Positions 1-9,002 are shown, numbered from the stretch's first letter. The stretch: 64,000 nucleotides of DNA from JBEKYD01 sp052148435 (GCA_052148435.1 JBKQIF010000151.1:12294-76293); one strand, 5' to 3'. The notes: generated from the letters alone by a model not told the origin. A program made the numbers and translations.

Positions 1-1
1 G

Positions 2-268
2 GCGTATTATCGCGAGACCGCGCGCGGCCAGATTCGCGGCGATACCACCGGCAGGCTGAAGCTGATCTTCCACCGGGAAACCCGCAAAATCCTGGGCGTA
101 CACATCATCGGCGAGGGCGCGACGGAGCAAATCCATATCGGGCAGGCGGTGCTGGTTCTGGACGGCACGGTAGACTACTTCGTCGAGACGGTTTTCAATT
201 ATCCGACGTTGGCCGAATGTTACAAGCAGGCGGCCTTCAACGGAATCAACAAGCTGTTGCGTTTGTAG
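2..268 (+). CDS. sthA: Soluble pyridine nucleotide transhydrogenase, C-terminal part (partial at window edge)
   Basis: Only the last 88 codons are in the window; the frame is open from base 2 and stops at TAG 266-268. They encode the dimerisation domain of a pyridine nucleotide-disulphide oxidoreductase: GVHIIGEGATEQIHIGQ followed by NYPTLAECYKQAAFNG, ending NKLLRL. The combination of the IHIGQ stretch with FNYPTLAE and a C-terminus without a CHAHPT-like motif fits Si-specific NAD(P)+ transhydrogenase (SthA), a cytosolic flavoprotein that moves hydride between NADPH and NAD+, better than lipoamide dehydrogenase or mercuric reductase. The FAD and redox sites lie outside the window, so this rests on the C-terminus only. 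Confidence 0.8.
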   Translation, partial: AYYRETARGQIRGDTTGRLKLIFHRETRKILGVHIIGEGATEQIHIGQAVLVLDGTVDYFVETVFNYPTLAECYKQAAFNGINKLLRL

Positions 269-294
269 GAGCGGGGTTCGGGAGGGGGAAAATC

Positions 295-1194
295 ATGGGG
301 ATCGGCATTGGGGTGCTGGCCACGCACTACATCTGGGTTGGCGCGGTGGAAGGGACCACGCTGGGCGCGGTGCGCATGTATCCGGATCCGTCGGAGTCGC
401 GGATCGATCTGAAGACTTTGCACGCCGGCGACATGTTGGCGCGCATCCGCGAAATGACCGTGGCGGTAAGCCAGGGCCGGAAGGTGGAATGGGTGGGCGC
501 CGGCTTCCCCGGCATCGTCCGCAACGGAGTGATCGAGGAGTCTCCCAACCTGGGCCAGTTGAAGGGGTTGCACGTGACCGACCTGCTGGCGGCGGAATTG
601 AAGTCCGAGGGCATGGACGTTCCGGTGGTGGCTCTGAACGATGCCGACGCCATCGCCGCCGGAATCGCCGCCACCCGCGGCGCCCTGGAGAAACTGATCC
701 GCGTCTGGTACCTGGGCGATGGCATCGGCTTCGGCCGCTACCCGTTGGGAGACGGGGTTTGGGAGGCCGGGCATTCGGTGATTTCGCTCGACCCCAAAGA
801 GCGCTATTGCGGCTGCGGCGGAGTGGGTCACCTGGAAGGCATCATGGGCAACCGCGCCATTCGCCTGCGTTTCCTCGACCGGGAGCCGGAAGAGGTGTTC
901 GCCGCCGCGCGGGAGGGCGACCAGAAAGCCCGCGAGTTTGTCACCCGCTGGCATCGCGCCCTGGCCGCCGCCACCGCTACCAGCGTGCACATCGATGGCC
1001 CCGGGCGTATCTATCTGGCCGGCCCCAATTCGGACTACATCGACACTGCCGTGGTCGGCATGTTTCTCCAGGACATGGTCAAGATGACCTCCCTGCAAGG
1101 CAGCTTTTTCGAAGTCGTGCCCACCAGCCACGATCTGGCTTTGATCGGCGCCTCGGTCAGCGCCGAACGCAAAGCGCTCGCCGCGGCGCAATAA
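295..1194 (+). CDS. ROK family sugar kinase / glucokinase-like protein
   Basis: A 299-residue ROK-fold protein, probably a cytosolic ATP-dependent sugar kinase. The ATG at 295 is preferred because GGGAGGGGGAAAATC lies just before it; an in-frame ATG at 217 would overlap the transhydrogenase gene by 52 bases. Visible features are an N-terminal phosphate-binding stretch (GIGIGVLATHYIWVGAV), VPVVALNDADAIAAG in the middle with the catalytic Asp region, and GDGIGFG. The ROK zinc motif is CGCGGVGHLEG near residue 178; the family consensus is CxCGxxGCxE, so the third Cys is replaced by His, which could still bind zinc. The gap after sthA is 26 bp, so the two may be co-transcribed. The sugar substrate cannot be read from sequence; a regulatory ROK protein is unlikely because there is no N-terminal HTH. 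Confidence 0.8.
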   Translation: MGIGIGVLATHYIWVGAVEGTTLGAVRMYPDPSESRIDLKTLHAGDMLARIREMTVAVSQGRKVEWVGAGFPGIVRNGVIEESPNLGQLKGLHVTDLLAAELKSEGMDVPVVALNDADAIAAGIAATRGALEKLIRVWYLGDGIGFGRYPLGDGVWEAGHSVISLDPKERYCGCGGVGHLEGIMGNRAIRLRFLDREPEEVFAAAREGDQKAREFVTRWHRALAAATATSVHIDGPGRIYLAGPNSDYIDTAVVGMFLQDMVKMTSLQGSFFEVVPTSHDLALIGASVSAERKALAAAQ

Positions 1195-1599
1195 ACTGCT
1201 CCTCTCCAAGCCGACAATAACAGGCGCGGGCCCGCCAGTTCACTATTTTCCTCATAAGTCATTGAAAAAGGAGAGGAAGAGGAATTGAATCGGGGCTGTG
1301 ACCGGGGTGGGGCGGTCCGGGCGGAATCGGAGCTTTGTGCATTTTTGTGCACGGCACTCAAAGGTCCCAGGCGCGGCGCGGATTTCTACTTCTTACCCGG
1401 CCCGACGAAACCGGCAGGCCGATTCGGTGGGTCTGGTGGCGGCTCCAGCCCGTTCGTGGGCCACGGGAGTCGCTCGCGATGGAAAGAAATGAGAAAAACA
1501 GCCCCGATTATACCGTTGGAGTATGCTTGATGGTGGCCAGGAAGCCAAAACGGCGATCCCGGCTAATGAAGTCCGGAAGGACAGAGAGGAACATCGAGT
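1195..1599. other. Intergenic leader before the SBBP protein gene
   Basis: About 400 bp with no convincing gene. The last 100 bp can form several short stems (CCGG...CCGG around 1558-1577, and GGC/GCC pairs at 1533-1560) just upstream of the ATG at 1600, but I cannot match them to any riboswitch class; in particular the conserved c-di-GMP-I core bases are not there. A weak Shine-Dalgarno-like AGAGAGGAACATCGAGT (1582-1598) precedes the start codon. The rest is GC-rich and shows nothing I can name. Confidence 0.4.
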
Positions 1600-4500
1600 A
1601 TGACCAGCGAACGGTCTTCGATTGCACTTTGGGCGCGTGCGCTTCGGGCAGTAACGGCGCTCGCGATGATTTCGATCTCTTTTGGTCTTGGCTGGCCGCG
1701 CGCCTCCGCGGCCTCGCCGGATAACAAACGGCAGGCGGCGCTGCCGGCTTCCTGGCAAACCGGTCCCGAAGCGAAGCTCGTGAGCGTGCCGTTGAGTTTC
1801 GAGCCGAACCAGGGGCAGTCGGCCTCCACGGTTCAGTTTCTCTCGCGCGGCGCCGGCTACGCGCTCTTCCTCGCTCCGGGCAAGGTCGTCCTGAACCTGG
1901 AGCGGCAACGGCCGGCATCGGCCGCGTCCGTCGACACCGTGCGCATGAGCCTGATCGGGGCAAATCCCAAGGCCAACGCAGTAGGAATGTCCCCCCAGCC
2001 CGGCGTAGTGAGCTACTTCATCGGCAACGACCCGAAGAACTGGCGCTCCGGCATCCCCACCTATGGCAAGGTGAAGTATCCCCAGGTCTACCCCGGCGTG
2101 GATCTGGTCTTTTACGGGAATCAGCGCCAGTTGGAGTACGACTTTGTGGTCGCCCCCGGCGCCGACCCCAGCCGCATCGCCTGGCGCATCGACGGCGCCC
2201 GCCCCAGCGTCGACGCGGAGGGCAATTTAGCGCTGAGCGCCGGCAACGGTGCGGCCAGCTTCAAGAATCCGGTGCTGTACCAACTGGATGGAGACAAGAA
2301 GACCCGCGTCGAAGGGCGGTTCGCCGTGGCCGGGAACCAGGTACGTTTCCGGCTTGGCAGCTACGACCATTCCAGGGCGCTGATCGTCGACCCCGTGCTC
2401 AGCTATGCCAGTTATCTTGCCGGGAGCGGCACCGATAACATCGGGTGGACGACCGGACCCGGTAACCTTCAAGTCGGCACGTCGCAGGGCCTCGCGGTGG
2501 ACAGCGCGGGCAGCGCGTATGTGACGGGCTACACCAACTCGATCGACTTCCCGACGAAGAACCCTTATGAAAGCGCGCCTCCGGCAAAGGAGCAGGCAGG
2601 CAGCCCCGTCAGCCCCGGAGTATGGCGTTCGGCCTTTGTAACCAAATTCAGTCCCGATGGCAGTTCGCTGGTTTATTCCACCTATTTGGGCGGCAACGTC
2701 AATGACGAAGCCTACGCCATAGCGGTGGACTCCAGTGGCAGCGCCTACGTCACCGGCGAGACAAACTCGGCCAGTTTCCCGACAACCGCCGGAGCGTACC
2801 AGACAGTCAACGCCGGTAACATTTCCGCATTTGTGACCAAGCTGAATTCCACCGGAACCGGCCTTGTCTACTCGACATTTCTGGGCGGCGCCAATAATGC
2901 GTACGCAACTGCCATTGCCGTGGATGGCGCCGGCCGCGCTTACATTGCCGGCGACGAAAGCGAGTATTGCACCCCATACCAATCCTGCTTTCCCACTACC
3001 AGCGGCGCGGTAATCGGCGGAAACCAAACTGGCGGGGGCTCGCCCCAATACGCCTTCGTCACGGTGTTCGATCCCACCGGCGCCCACCTGCTCTATTCCA
3101 CTATCTTCGGCGACTTGAACACCACCGCCGGCGGCACTACCTACGGCACCGGGGTCGCGGTGGATGCAAACGGCTACTTCTATCTGGTCGGCGAGACCAC
3201 GGCCGGTAAACTGCCGACGACTGCCGGCGTCATTCAGCCCACCGGCGCTCCGCTGGGCAGCGATGGAACCTATGTGGAGGCCTGGCGCGGCTTCGTCGCC
3301 AAGTTCAATCCGGTCACTTCCCCCGGTGGAGTATCGCTGGTCTACTGCACCTACCTTGGCGGGCACACTGAATCCTTAGGCGACTACATCAGCGGCATCA
3401 CCATCGATAGCGCCAGCAATGCCTATATCGTCGGATATACCAATTCTCCCGATTTTCCCGTCACGGCCGGCGCTTATTCGACAGTCTGCGGGCCGAATGG
3501 GCAGAACTGCTCGGCGGCCCACGTGACCAAGCTGAATCCTACCGGCACCCAGATCCTGTGGTCCACCTTTGTCGGAGACGCCAAGGGCGATGCAAGCGAC
3601 GCGTTCTTCTTTACGGGCCCCATCCAGTTGGATGGACAGCGGAACGTCTATATCATAGGGCAACCGAACCCGGGTTTCCCATTGCTCAATCCGGTTCAGA
3701 CGGCCGGAAACGGCGGAGACATGCAGATGCTGGTCGCCGAGCTTGACCCCACGGGCGCGAACCTGCTCTTCTCCACGTATATCGGTTCGGGCGGGCTCGG
3801 CGAATCGAGTCCGGCCGGGCTGGCAGTCGACGCCGCCGGTGACATCTATCTCGCCGGCAATAACCTCGGCACGGGCCTGATCACGACTCCCGGCGCATTC
3901 CAGACGACCGCCAGCAGCAACCCCTGCTGCTCCCACGGCTTTGTCGCCAAGATCGCGCCAAGCGCCGAGCCGGGTCTCGTAACCGGCAGTGCCGCGAATG
4001 ACGCGACGTACATTGCCGGAGGGCTGGTGCCGGGATCCTGGGCGCTGGTTAAGGGCAACAACCTCAGCCCCGTCACGCGCATCTGGAACGAATCCGATTT
4101 CACCGGCCTCGGCAATAGCCTTCCCACCAATCTGAGCGGCGTTCAGGTGAACGTCGGCGGACAGGCCGCGGCCGTGTATTACATCAGCCCCACGCAGATT
4201 AATTTCCAGGTGCCGTCGGGAATCTCGGGCACGGCCACCGTGCAGGTAATCAACAATGGCGTGGCGACCAATTCCATCACCGCCCAGGTCCTAGCCAGCT
4301 CGCCCGGCATTTTCCCGGTGATCGTGAACGGAACCAACTACGCGGCCGCGGTCTTCCTGGATGGCAAGCTTGCCGGCGATCCGGCCAATGGCGCCGCGTT
4401 CCGCAACGCCGTTCCCGGCGATACGGTGCAACTCTTCGCCACCGGCCTGGCTTCATCGCCCGCGGGCACAATAGTCTCGACGATGCCATTCAGCGGCGTG

Positions 4501-4716
4501 ACGGTGCAGATTGGCCCCATCACGATTCCGGCCAGCGCCACGTACGCCGCGCTGGTTGCGGTGGGAGAATTCCAGATCAACTTCACCGTGCCGCAGAGTT
4601 TTGCCTCGATGTCGGCGGGCTTGTACGCCATCTCGATTTCCATCAACGGGGTTACCTCGCCGGCGAGTATCAATTCCTCGCCGCCGGGTCCGGTAGTGAT
4701 TCCGATCCAGCCCTGA
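1600..4716 (+). CDS. Secreted SBBP-repeat beta-propeller protein with Solibacter-type C-terminal domain
   Basis: A 1038-residue exported protein. Residues 1-38 form a long signal peptide ending in the region GWPRASAAS. Residues about 55-270 form the N-terminal domain often found with SBBP repeats (LSFEPNQGQ, then VPVDLVFYGNQ-like stretches such as YPGVDLVFYGNQRQLEYDF). Then come at least seven beta-propeller blades of SBBP type, each with a variant of AVDSAGSAYVTGYTNS (AVDSSGSAYVTGETNS, AVDGAGRAYIAGDES, AVDANGYFYLVGETTA, TIDSASNAYIVGYTNS, and so on). Residues about 795-1030 match the C-terminal domain catalogued from Solibacter (PTNLSGVQVNVGGQAAAVYY, ISPTQINFQVP). The protein probably acts at the cell surface or outside the cell, in adhesion or polymer binding; the exact role is unknown. 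It converges with the S53 peptidase gene. Confidence 0.88.
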   Translation: MTSERSSIALWARALRAVTALAMISISFGLGWPRASAASPDNKRQAALPASWQTGPEAKLVSVPLSFEPNQGQSASTVQFLSRGAGYALFLAPGKVVLNLERQRPASAASVDTVRMSLIGANPKANAVGMSPQPGVVSYFIGNDPKNWRSGIPTYGKVKYPQVYPGVDLVFYGNQRQLEYDFVVAPGADPSRIAWRIDGARPSVDAEGNLALSAGNGAASFKNPVLYQLDGDKKTRVEGRFAVAGNQVRFRLGSYDHSRALIVDPVLSYASYLAGSGTDNIGWTTGPGNLQVGTSQGLAVDSAGSAYVTGYTNSIDFPTKNPYESAPPAKEQAGSPVSPGVWRSAFVTKFSPDGSSLVYSTYLGGNVNDEAYAIAVDSSGSAYVTGETNSASFPTTAGAYQTVNAGNISAFVTKLNSTGTGLVYSTFLGGANNAYATAIAVDGAGRAYIAGDESEYCTPYQSCFPTTSGAVIGGNQTGGGSPQYAFVTVFDPTGAHLLYSTIFGDLNTTAGGTTYGTGVAVDANGYFYLVGETTAGKLPTTAGVIQPTGAPLGSDGTYVEAWRGFVAKFNPVTSPGGVSLVYCTYLGGHTESLGDYISGITIDSASNAYIVGYTNSPDFPVTAGAYSTVCGPNGQNCSAAHVTKLNPTGTQILWSTFVGDAKGDASDAFFFTGPIQLDGQRNVYIIGQPNPGFPLLNPVQTAGNGGDMQMLVAELDPTGANLLFSTYIGSGGLGESSPAGLAVDAAGDIYLAGNNLGTGLITTPGAFQTTASSNPCCSHGFVAKIAPSAEPGLVTGSAANDATYIAGGLVPGSWALVKGNNLSPVTRIWNESDFTGLGNSLPTNLSGVQVNVGGQAAAVYYISPTQINFQVPSGISGTATVQVINNGVATNSITAQVLASSPGIFPVIVNGTNYAAAVFLDGKLAGDPANGAAFRNAVPGDTVQLFATGLASSPAGTIVSTMPFSGVTVQIGPITIPASATYAALVAVGEFQINFTVPQSFASMSAGLYAISISINGVTSPASINSSPPGPVVIPIQP

Positions 4717-4783
4717 GCCAAGGCCGGCGTCAAACGCAAAGCGCTCGCGGCCGTTCATGAAACGGGCGCTCCCCACTGCCACC

Positions 4784-4820
4784 GTGGCGCGCACTCTTCG
4801 GTGCCGAGTCGAGTCTCCGA
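4784..4820 (-). repeat. Degenerate copy of the double-hairpin 3'-end repeat (family 1)
   Basis: Read on the minus strand this resembles the copies at 42749 and 58854: a GAGACTCGAC core followed by a GTGC-type stem and GCGCGCCAC. Both stems are imperfect here. It lies between the convergent SBBP and S53 genes, where a bidirectional terminator would be useful. Confidence 0.6.
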
Positions 4821-4838
4821 ACTACCGATCTCAAGACG

Positions 4839-4877
4839 TTTGCCGATCGGGCGATGTGAGGTTATTCTTGCGTGGGC
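4839..4877. repeat. 39-bp repeat, copy 1, overlapping the end of the S53 gene
   Basis: Bases 4839-4877 match 7620-7658 at 35 of 39 positions (differences at the 8th, 11th, 14th and 24th base). The shared core is GATGTGAGG(T/C)TATTCTTGCG. The stop codon and last three codons (Thr-Gln-Glu) of the S53 peptidase gene fall inside it. Both copies lie next to a family 1 repeat. Confidence 0.8.
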
Positions 4878-7315
4878 GGCGGCAGGAAGGGGACCGCGAT
4901 CTGCCGGGTCCACGCCGCTCCGCTGGCGTCCCGGCCAGTGAATAGCATCACCACCGACGAAGGCACGGCAATGTTCCCCACCTTTAGACTCGAGGAAAGC
5001 GTGCCGTGCGCCGGCAGCGCGGTGCTGCCGAAAAAATTCGCGATCGAGCCCGCATAGCTCACGCCATCGAAAGTGAACCCGGTCACGGTGGTGGCTACCC
5101 CCGCGGTTTCGTTCAGGCTGACGGTGAAAGAGAACGTGGCGCCATTGGCATCGGGCGCCTGCTGGTAGACCGGATTCGGCGTCTCCGACAGTGCCACCGC
5201 CGAGGCCGCGGTGGGAGTGCCCAGGCTGAGCGTTGCCGCTGCCGACGAGGAACTGAACGTGGGGCTGCCCCCGTAGTAAGCCTGTACCATGTTGTTTGCC
5301 ACCAGCAACTGGCCGCCGAAAACGGTGATGGAGGCAGTGGCGGTGGCGCCGGACCCGGAGAGCGTCGCGGCGCCCAGCGAGAGGTTCCCCAGGGTGAAGG
5401 AAACCGGCCCGGTGGGCGACGTGGCGCCGCTGGCAGCCTTCACGGCAGCGGTCAGCACCGTGGACCCGCCCGCCAGGATAATGGCCGGGCTCGCCGTAAG
5501 CGTAGTGGTGGTGGAGGTAACCGGAATGCCTGCCCATGCCGTGATCAGGTTGTACGCGTCCACCGAACCCAGGCCCGTCACAAGGTCGTAACCCACACCG
5601 GCCGTGTACCCAAACTGACCGTTGGCACAGTTCGGCGTACCCACCTGGCACGGCACGATGTTGTTCCCCGCGGTCACGTCGTGAAAAATGCCGGAGGCGC
5701 CGGCCGCCGCCATGGCATACAGCTTCGGGTTGATGTTGCCCACGCCGGATTTGTTTTGCACCGCGTTCTGGACCAGGTACTGATTGAGCACGGCGATCAT
5801 TCCGGCGAAAGAAGGCGCCGCGGCCGACGTGCCGCCCACGCCAATTTCCGCGCCCTCGGAAACGACGATGTAGGGGTCGTGGGCGTTCGACGCGGCCAGG
5901 GAGACGTCGGGCACGTCGCGCGCGCCGTCGCTCGGAACACCCGGCCCGGTTTGCCAAGCGGGCTTCTTGTAAACCGAACTCAAACCGCCGCCCGAAGCCG
6001 CAAGTCCCCCGCTCGCCGCTGTGTCGTTCCACGCTATCTCGGGGATATAGGAAAGCGCCGAGGCGCCGGTTGGCCCGTTGCTGCCGCTCCAATAGCTGAG
6101 GCTTCCTTCGTTGAATTCCGTCCCGCCCACCGCGGTAACCTCGGGAACGCTGGCGGGAAGGCTAACTCCCAGACCCCCGGTCGCCGTCGCGACGTCGTAA
6201 TCGCAGCCGGCCGCTCCCGAATCGCCCGACGAAGCCAGCCAGGTAATTCCCAGCGCATTGCCTTTCTGCGCCTCCACTTGAAAGCCCGAAAGACCCATGC
6301 GATTCGAGGCCACCTGGTATTCGCACAGCCCAAAGCTCTCACTGATCACCGGCGCCAGGTTGTTGTCAATCGCATAGTAAGCCGAGTAGCCCGCGTCGTC
6401 GCTGTAAACGTAAATCAGGGTCGCGAATCGAGCCACCGCGCCGGCCCATTCCAGGTCCAAATCCGCTTCTACTTCGTCGCCGTTGACCCCCGGGTACGTG
6501 CCGGTGGGAACCACCTGTATGGTGGTTGGGGGCAAGCCCCAACTGTCGCGGAACGCCGCGATGTCGCCCGGATCGATGTCGCTCTGTCCTACGATCGCAA
6601 TGCTCTGACCCGCGCCCATATATCCGTAGCTAAACAAGGGGACGAGATCGTAAATGGCCGCAAGATCGTCCGGGATCAGGTAGTGGCTTCCGTCAGTCTC
6701 GGTATAGTTCGGCAGGGCTTGCTTCCGCGGCGCCTTTGGGTGAAAGTCGTGGAGCCCCAGGACACCCGCCACCATGGGCTCGATGGCCGCCGGCAAGAAC
6801 AGGTCGGTGGCGTTGGCGAAGTGAGTTTCAGCGCCCACCTGGTAGCGGTGGATTTCCGTATGCAGGGTTGCCTCGACCTGGCTGGCCGTGCCGCTGAAAC
6901 TGATGAAATCGCGGCCGCGCGCCGTATACTTCACGGCGAAGCCCTGGGAGCGCAGCCAGGCCGCGACCTTATCCAAATCCGCCGTACTCGAACCGAACCG
7001 CTCGGCATAGGTTTCCGGTGTCAACCAGTTGTGGTAGTTCGGCGATGCGGGATCCTGCTGCTCGGCCAGCAGTTGCTCGAGCGCGGCTTGCCGATCGGCC
7101 GACGGCCTCAGCATCAGCGTGATGTTGCCGAGCTCGAAATCGGGTTCCACCGCCCCCCGATCGTACTTCGGCTGCGCCTGAGGAGGAACGCTGCCGCTGA
7201 CGACTACCGGATGGCGTGCATCGATCGGGGCAGCGATCGAATCCTGCTGGGCCGGTAACACGGAAGCGAACAAGCAAACAATGAGTACGGGGCGGAAGCC
7301 GGAACACGATACCAT
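4862..7315 (-). CDS. Secreted S53 (sedolisin/kumamolisin-type) serine-carboxyl peptidase
   Basis: An 817-residue exported acid peptidase. It begins with a signal peptide (about 1-22, ending SVLPAQQ), then a pro-kumamolisin activation domain (about 35-190, with SPNYHNWLTPETYAERFG). The S53 catalytic residues are in place: Glu and Asp in EVEADLDLEW (near 281 and 285), the oxyanion Asp in SSGDSGAAGC (near 363) and the nucleophile Ser in GGTSAAAPSFAG (near 494). After the catalytic domain (to about 600) come Ig-like repeats (TTTTLTASPAIILAGGSTVL), probably for binding substrate or cell wall. The last codons, PTQE, come from a repeated element. The gene runs convergently to the SBBP gene. Likely role: extracellular protein breakdown at acid pH after self-processing. 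Confidence 0.92.
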   Translation of the reverse strand: MVSCSGFRPVLIVCLFASVLPAQQDSIAAPIDARHPVVVSGSVPPQAQPKYDRGAVEPDFELGNITLMLRPSADRQAALEQLLAEQQDPASPNYHNWLTPETYAERFGSSTADLDKVAAWLRSQGFAVKYTARGRDFISFSGTASQVEATLHTEIHRYQVGAETHFANATDLFLPAAIEPMVAGVLGLHDFHPKAPRKQALPNYTETDGSHYLIPDDLAAIYDLVPLFSYGYMGAGQSIAIVGQSDIDPGDIAAFRDSWGLPPTTIQVVPTGTYPGVNGDEVEADLDLEWAGAVARFATLIYVYSDDAGYSAYYAIDNNLAPVISESFGLCEYQVASNRMGLSGFQVEAQKGNALGITWLASSGDSGAAGCDYDVATATGGLGVSLPASVPEVTAVGGTEFNEGSLSYWSGSNGPTGASALSYIPEIAWNDTAASGGLAASGGGLSSVYKKPAWQTGPGVPSDGARDVPDVSLAASNAHDPYIVVSEGAEIGVGGTSAAAPSFAGMIAVLNQYLVQNAVQNKSGVGNINPKLYAMAAAGASGIFHDVTAGNNIVPCQVGTPNCANGQFGYTAGVGYDLVTGLGSVDAYNLITAWAGIPVTSTTTTLTASPAIILAGGSTVLTAAVKAASGATSPTGPVSFTLGNLSLGAATLSGSGATATASITVFGGQLLVANNMVQAYYGGSPTFSSSSAAATLSLGTPTAASAVALSETPNPVYQQAPDANGATFSFTVSLNETAGVATTVTGFTFDGVSYAGSIANFFGSTALPAHGTLSSSLKVGNIAVPSSVVMLFTGRDASGAAWTRQIAVPFLPPPTQE

Positions 7316-7478
7316 GATTCGTTCTACCGCTCAGAGCCAGGTCGTATCCATTACCAAAAGGTTCACAGACGGATGTAGCCTGAGGTAATACGGAAACCGC
7401 CTGATAGCGCACGCTAAAGACGCGGCCGAGGGTCCAGTTTCGTGGTCTGTCAGGCTCTCGCCAGGCCACGGCAGCTCG

Positions 7479-7505
7479 ACAGACGACAAAAAACGAATCG
7501 TCTGT
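7479..7505. repeat. Family 2 palindromic repeat, copy 1
   Basis: Perfect inverted repeat ACAGACGA (7479-7486) / TCGTCTGT (7498-7505), followed by CCCACCTGGC. The same layout occurs at 24210-24235 and 27275-27300. Confidence 0.8.
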
Positions 7506-7534
7506 CCCACCTGGCACCCCGCACCGGCTCCTCG

Positions 7535-7617
7535 GAGTCTCTACTCGACGCGTATGCGCCCCGTGGCAGCGGAAGTGGGCATGCGTGCCGACGCGGCACG
7601 CATGACTGCGTGCGCCC
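7535..7617. repeat. Rearranged family 1 repeat with 10-bp hairpin
   Basis: Contains GGAGTCTCTACTCGACGCG (7535-7553, the first arm of family 1 in reverse) and GCACGCATGACTGCGTGC (about 7597-7614, the second arm in forward direction). Between them ATGCGTGCCG (7581-7590) and CGGCACGCAT (7594-7603) form a perfect 10-bp stem with a 3-base loop. It looks like two family 1 copies in opposite orientation, joined or nested. Confidence 0.65.
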
Positions 7618-7619
7618 CT

Positions 7620-7658
7620 TTTGCCGGTCAGGGGATGTGAGGCTATTCTTGCGTGGGC
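7620..7658. repeat. 39-bp repeat, copy 2
   Basis: Matches 4839-4877 at 35 of 39 positions, and like that copy lies beside a family 1 repeat. No gene ends here, so this copy shows the element also exists outside coding sequence. Confidence 0.8.
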
Positions 7659-7747
7659 CCTATTGGTTGGTTCAGAATCACCCGGCCGTTCCATCCTTGC
7701 CGCACAGCCGGGCAATCGCCATGGCACTCATCCCTTGAGAAACCCGA

Positions 7748-7939
7748 TCACGGATGTTTCCCGAATTGGCGGTCGGCGAAATCCAGGTACCGGTCCCAGT
7801 CGTAGGCGGTCACGTCGTGTTTACCCGCACGGATGTGATACGCCACGGTATCGCCCACGGGTTGGTGCAGGCCGGGCATCCGGCCCGCGCCGATCCCGCG
7901 CTTGCCCAACAGGGCATAGACCGGGCCGGTTTCGGCCCG
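7748..7939 (-). pseudogene. C-terminal remnant of an alpha/beta-hydrolase (glucuronoyl/acetylxylan esterase-like)
   Basis: The minus strand encodes about 63 residues ending at TGA 7750-7748 that read like the end of an alpha/beta hydrolase: GPVYALLGKRGIGAGRMP, then GDTVAYHIRAGKHDV and DWDRYLDFADRQFG. The His in GKHDV sits where the catalytic His of such esterases is expected. Upstream of residue 63 the homology-like pattern stops and the frame runs antisense into the esterase gene at 7972, so the 5' part is missing. I read it as a gene tail left after a deletion; the exact family assignment is tentative. Confidence 0.5.
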
Positions 7940-7971
7940 CGTATCGGATGTGATATCTTGGCGTCGCAGCC

Positions 7972-8976
7972 ATGAAACACGATCGATCCCTAATCCTCGC
8001 TCTGCTGGCCACCGCGGCGTGTGCACACGCCCAGCCGCCGGCCCAAGCGCCGGCCACGGCGCCCGACCCCGGCATCTATTACCGACTGGCGCCCGATGCG
8101 GCGCCGCAGGAGGGCGTTCCGAAAGGCGAGATTCGGGGGCCATTCACGCTGCCCAGCGAAGCCTATCCCGGAACCCAGCACACCTACTGGATCTATGTGC
8201 CGGCGCAGTACGACCCGGCGGTCCCCGCCAGCCTCATGATCTACAACGACGGACAGGCGTTTATGGCGCCGCAAGGCGATATTCGCGCCCAGTTCGTCTT
8301 GGACAACCTGATCTACCGGCGCGAGATTCCCGTCATGATTGCAGTATTTATCAACCCGGGCCGGCGCCCCGACCAACCGGAGCCGACCCCGCAGGAATGG
8401 GGAGATCGCACCACCAACCGCCCCACCGAATACAACACGCTGGACGATAAGTATGTCCGCGTCGTCGTGGATGAATTGCTCCCCGTGCTCTTTAAGGGCT
8501 ACAACATATCGAGAGACCCGGAGCGCCATGGCATCGGCGGATCGAGCTCGGGGGCGATTGCCGCGTTCACAGTCGCGTGGGAGCGCCCGGACCAGTTCCG
8601 CAAAGTGCTGAGCAATGTCGGCAGCTTTACCAATATTCGCGGCGGCGATGCCTACCCGGACATTATCCGGAAGGCCGCGAAGAAACCCCTGCGCGTGTTC
8701 CTGGCGGACGGGCGAAACGACAATCGGGCCCTCGGCCCCGACGGAAGCTACGATGAACGCCGCGACTGGTTTTATCAGAACGTCCGCATGGAGCAGGCCC
8801 TGAGCGAGAAGGGCTACGACGTGAATTACTCCTGGGGAATTCAGCGGCATGGCCAGAAGATGCTGCAGACCGTTTTCCCCGAGATGATGCGCTGGCTGTG
8901 GCGCGACCATGGGGTTTCGACCGATCCGCACGATATGGTGGAGCGGTCGCTGAACACGCCGAAGAAGCAACCATAG
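7972..8976 (+). CDS. Secreted enterochelin-esterase-like alpha/beta hydrolase
   Basis: A 334-residue exported esterase. Residues 1-20 are a signal peptide (ILALLATAACAHAQ), followed by a Pro/Ala-rich linker. The core is the putative esterase (enterochelin esterase/feruloyl esterase) domain: YWIYVPAQYDP, SLMIYNDGQAFM, and the nucleophile elbow GIGGSSSGAIAAF with the catalytic Ser. The C-terminal part GIQRHGQKMLQTVFPEMMRW supplies the likely catalytic His. This group of acidobacterial secreted esterases usually acts on acylated sugars or plant polymers rather than siderophores, but the substrate cannot be told from sequence. The start ATG follows a weak ribosome site. Confidence 0.85.
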   Translation: MKHDRSLILALLATAACAHAQPPAQAPATAPDPGIYYRLAPDAAPQEGVPKGEIRGPFTLPSEAYPGTQHTYWIYVPAQYDPAVPASLMIYNDGQAFMAPQGDIRAQFVLDNLIYRREIPVMIAVFINPGRRPDQPEPTPQEWGDRTTNRPTEYNTLDDKYVRVVVDELLPVLFKGYNISRDPERHGIGGSSSGAIAAFTVAWERPDQFRKVLSNVGSFTNIRGGDAYPDIIRKAAKKPLRVFLADGRNDNRALGPDGSYDERRDWFYQNVRMEQALSEKGYDVNYSWGIQRHGQKMLQTVFPEMMRWLWRDHGVSTDPHDMVERSLNTPKKQP

Positions 8977-9002
8977 TTGCCGCGAGCCGCCTGAGAGACT
9001 TC

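Larger units (their letters stand above)
7316..7747. other. Repeat-rich intergenic region
   Basis: No gene seen. The stretch contains a family 2 palindrome (7479-7505), a rearranged family 1 repeat (7535-7617) and the second copy of the 39-bp element (7620-7658). Between 7316 and 7440 lies the upstream region of the S53 gene on the minus strand, where I see no clear promoter. Confidence 0.6.

Noticed and set aside
1495..1599. Possible c-di-GMP or other riboswitch before the SBBP gene
   Set aside because: Stems can be drawn, but none of the conserved core bases of a known class is present.
5006..7258. A 750-codon open frame antisense to the S53 peptidase
   Set aside because: It is Arg/Gly/Val-rich, matches no domain, and mirrors the codon bias of the well-supported gene on the other strand.
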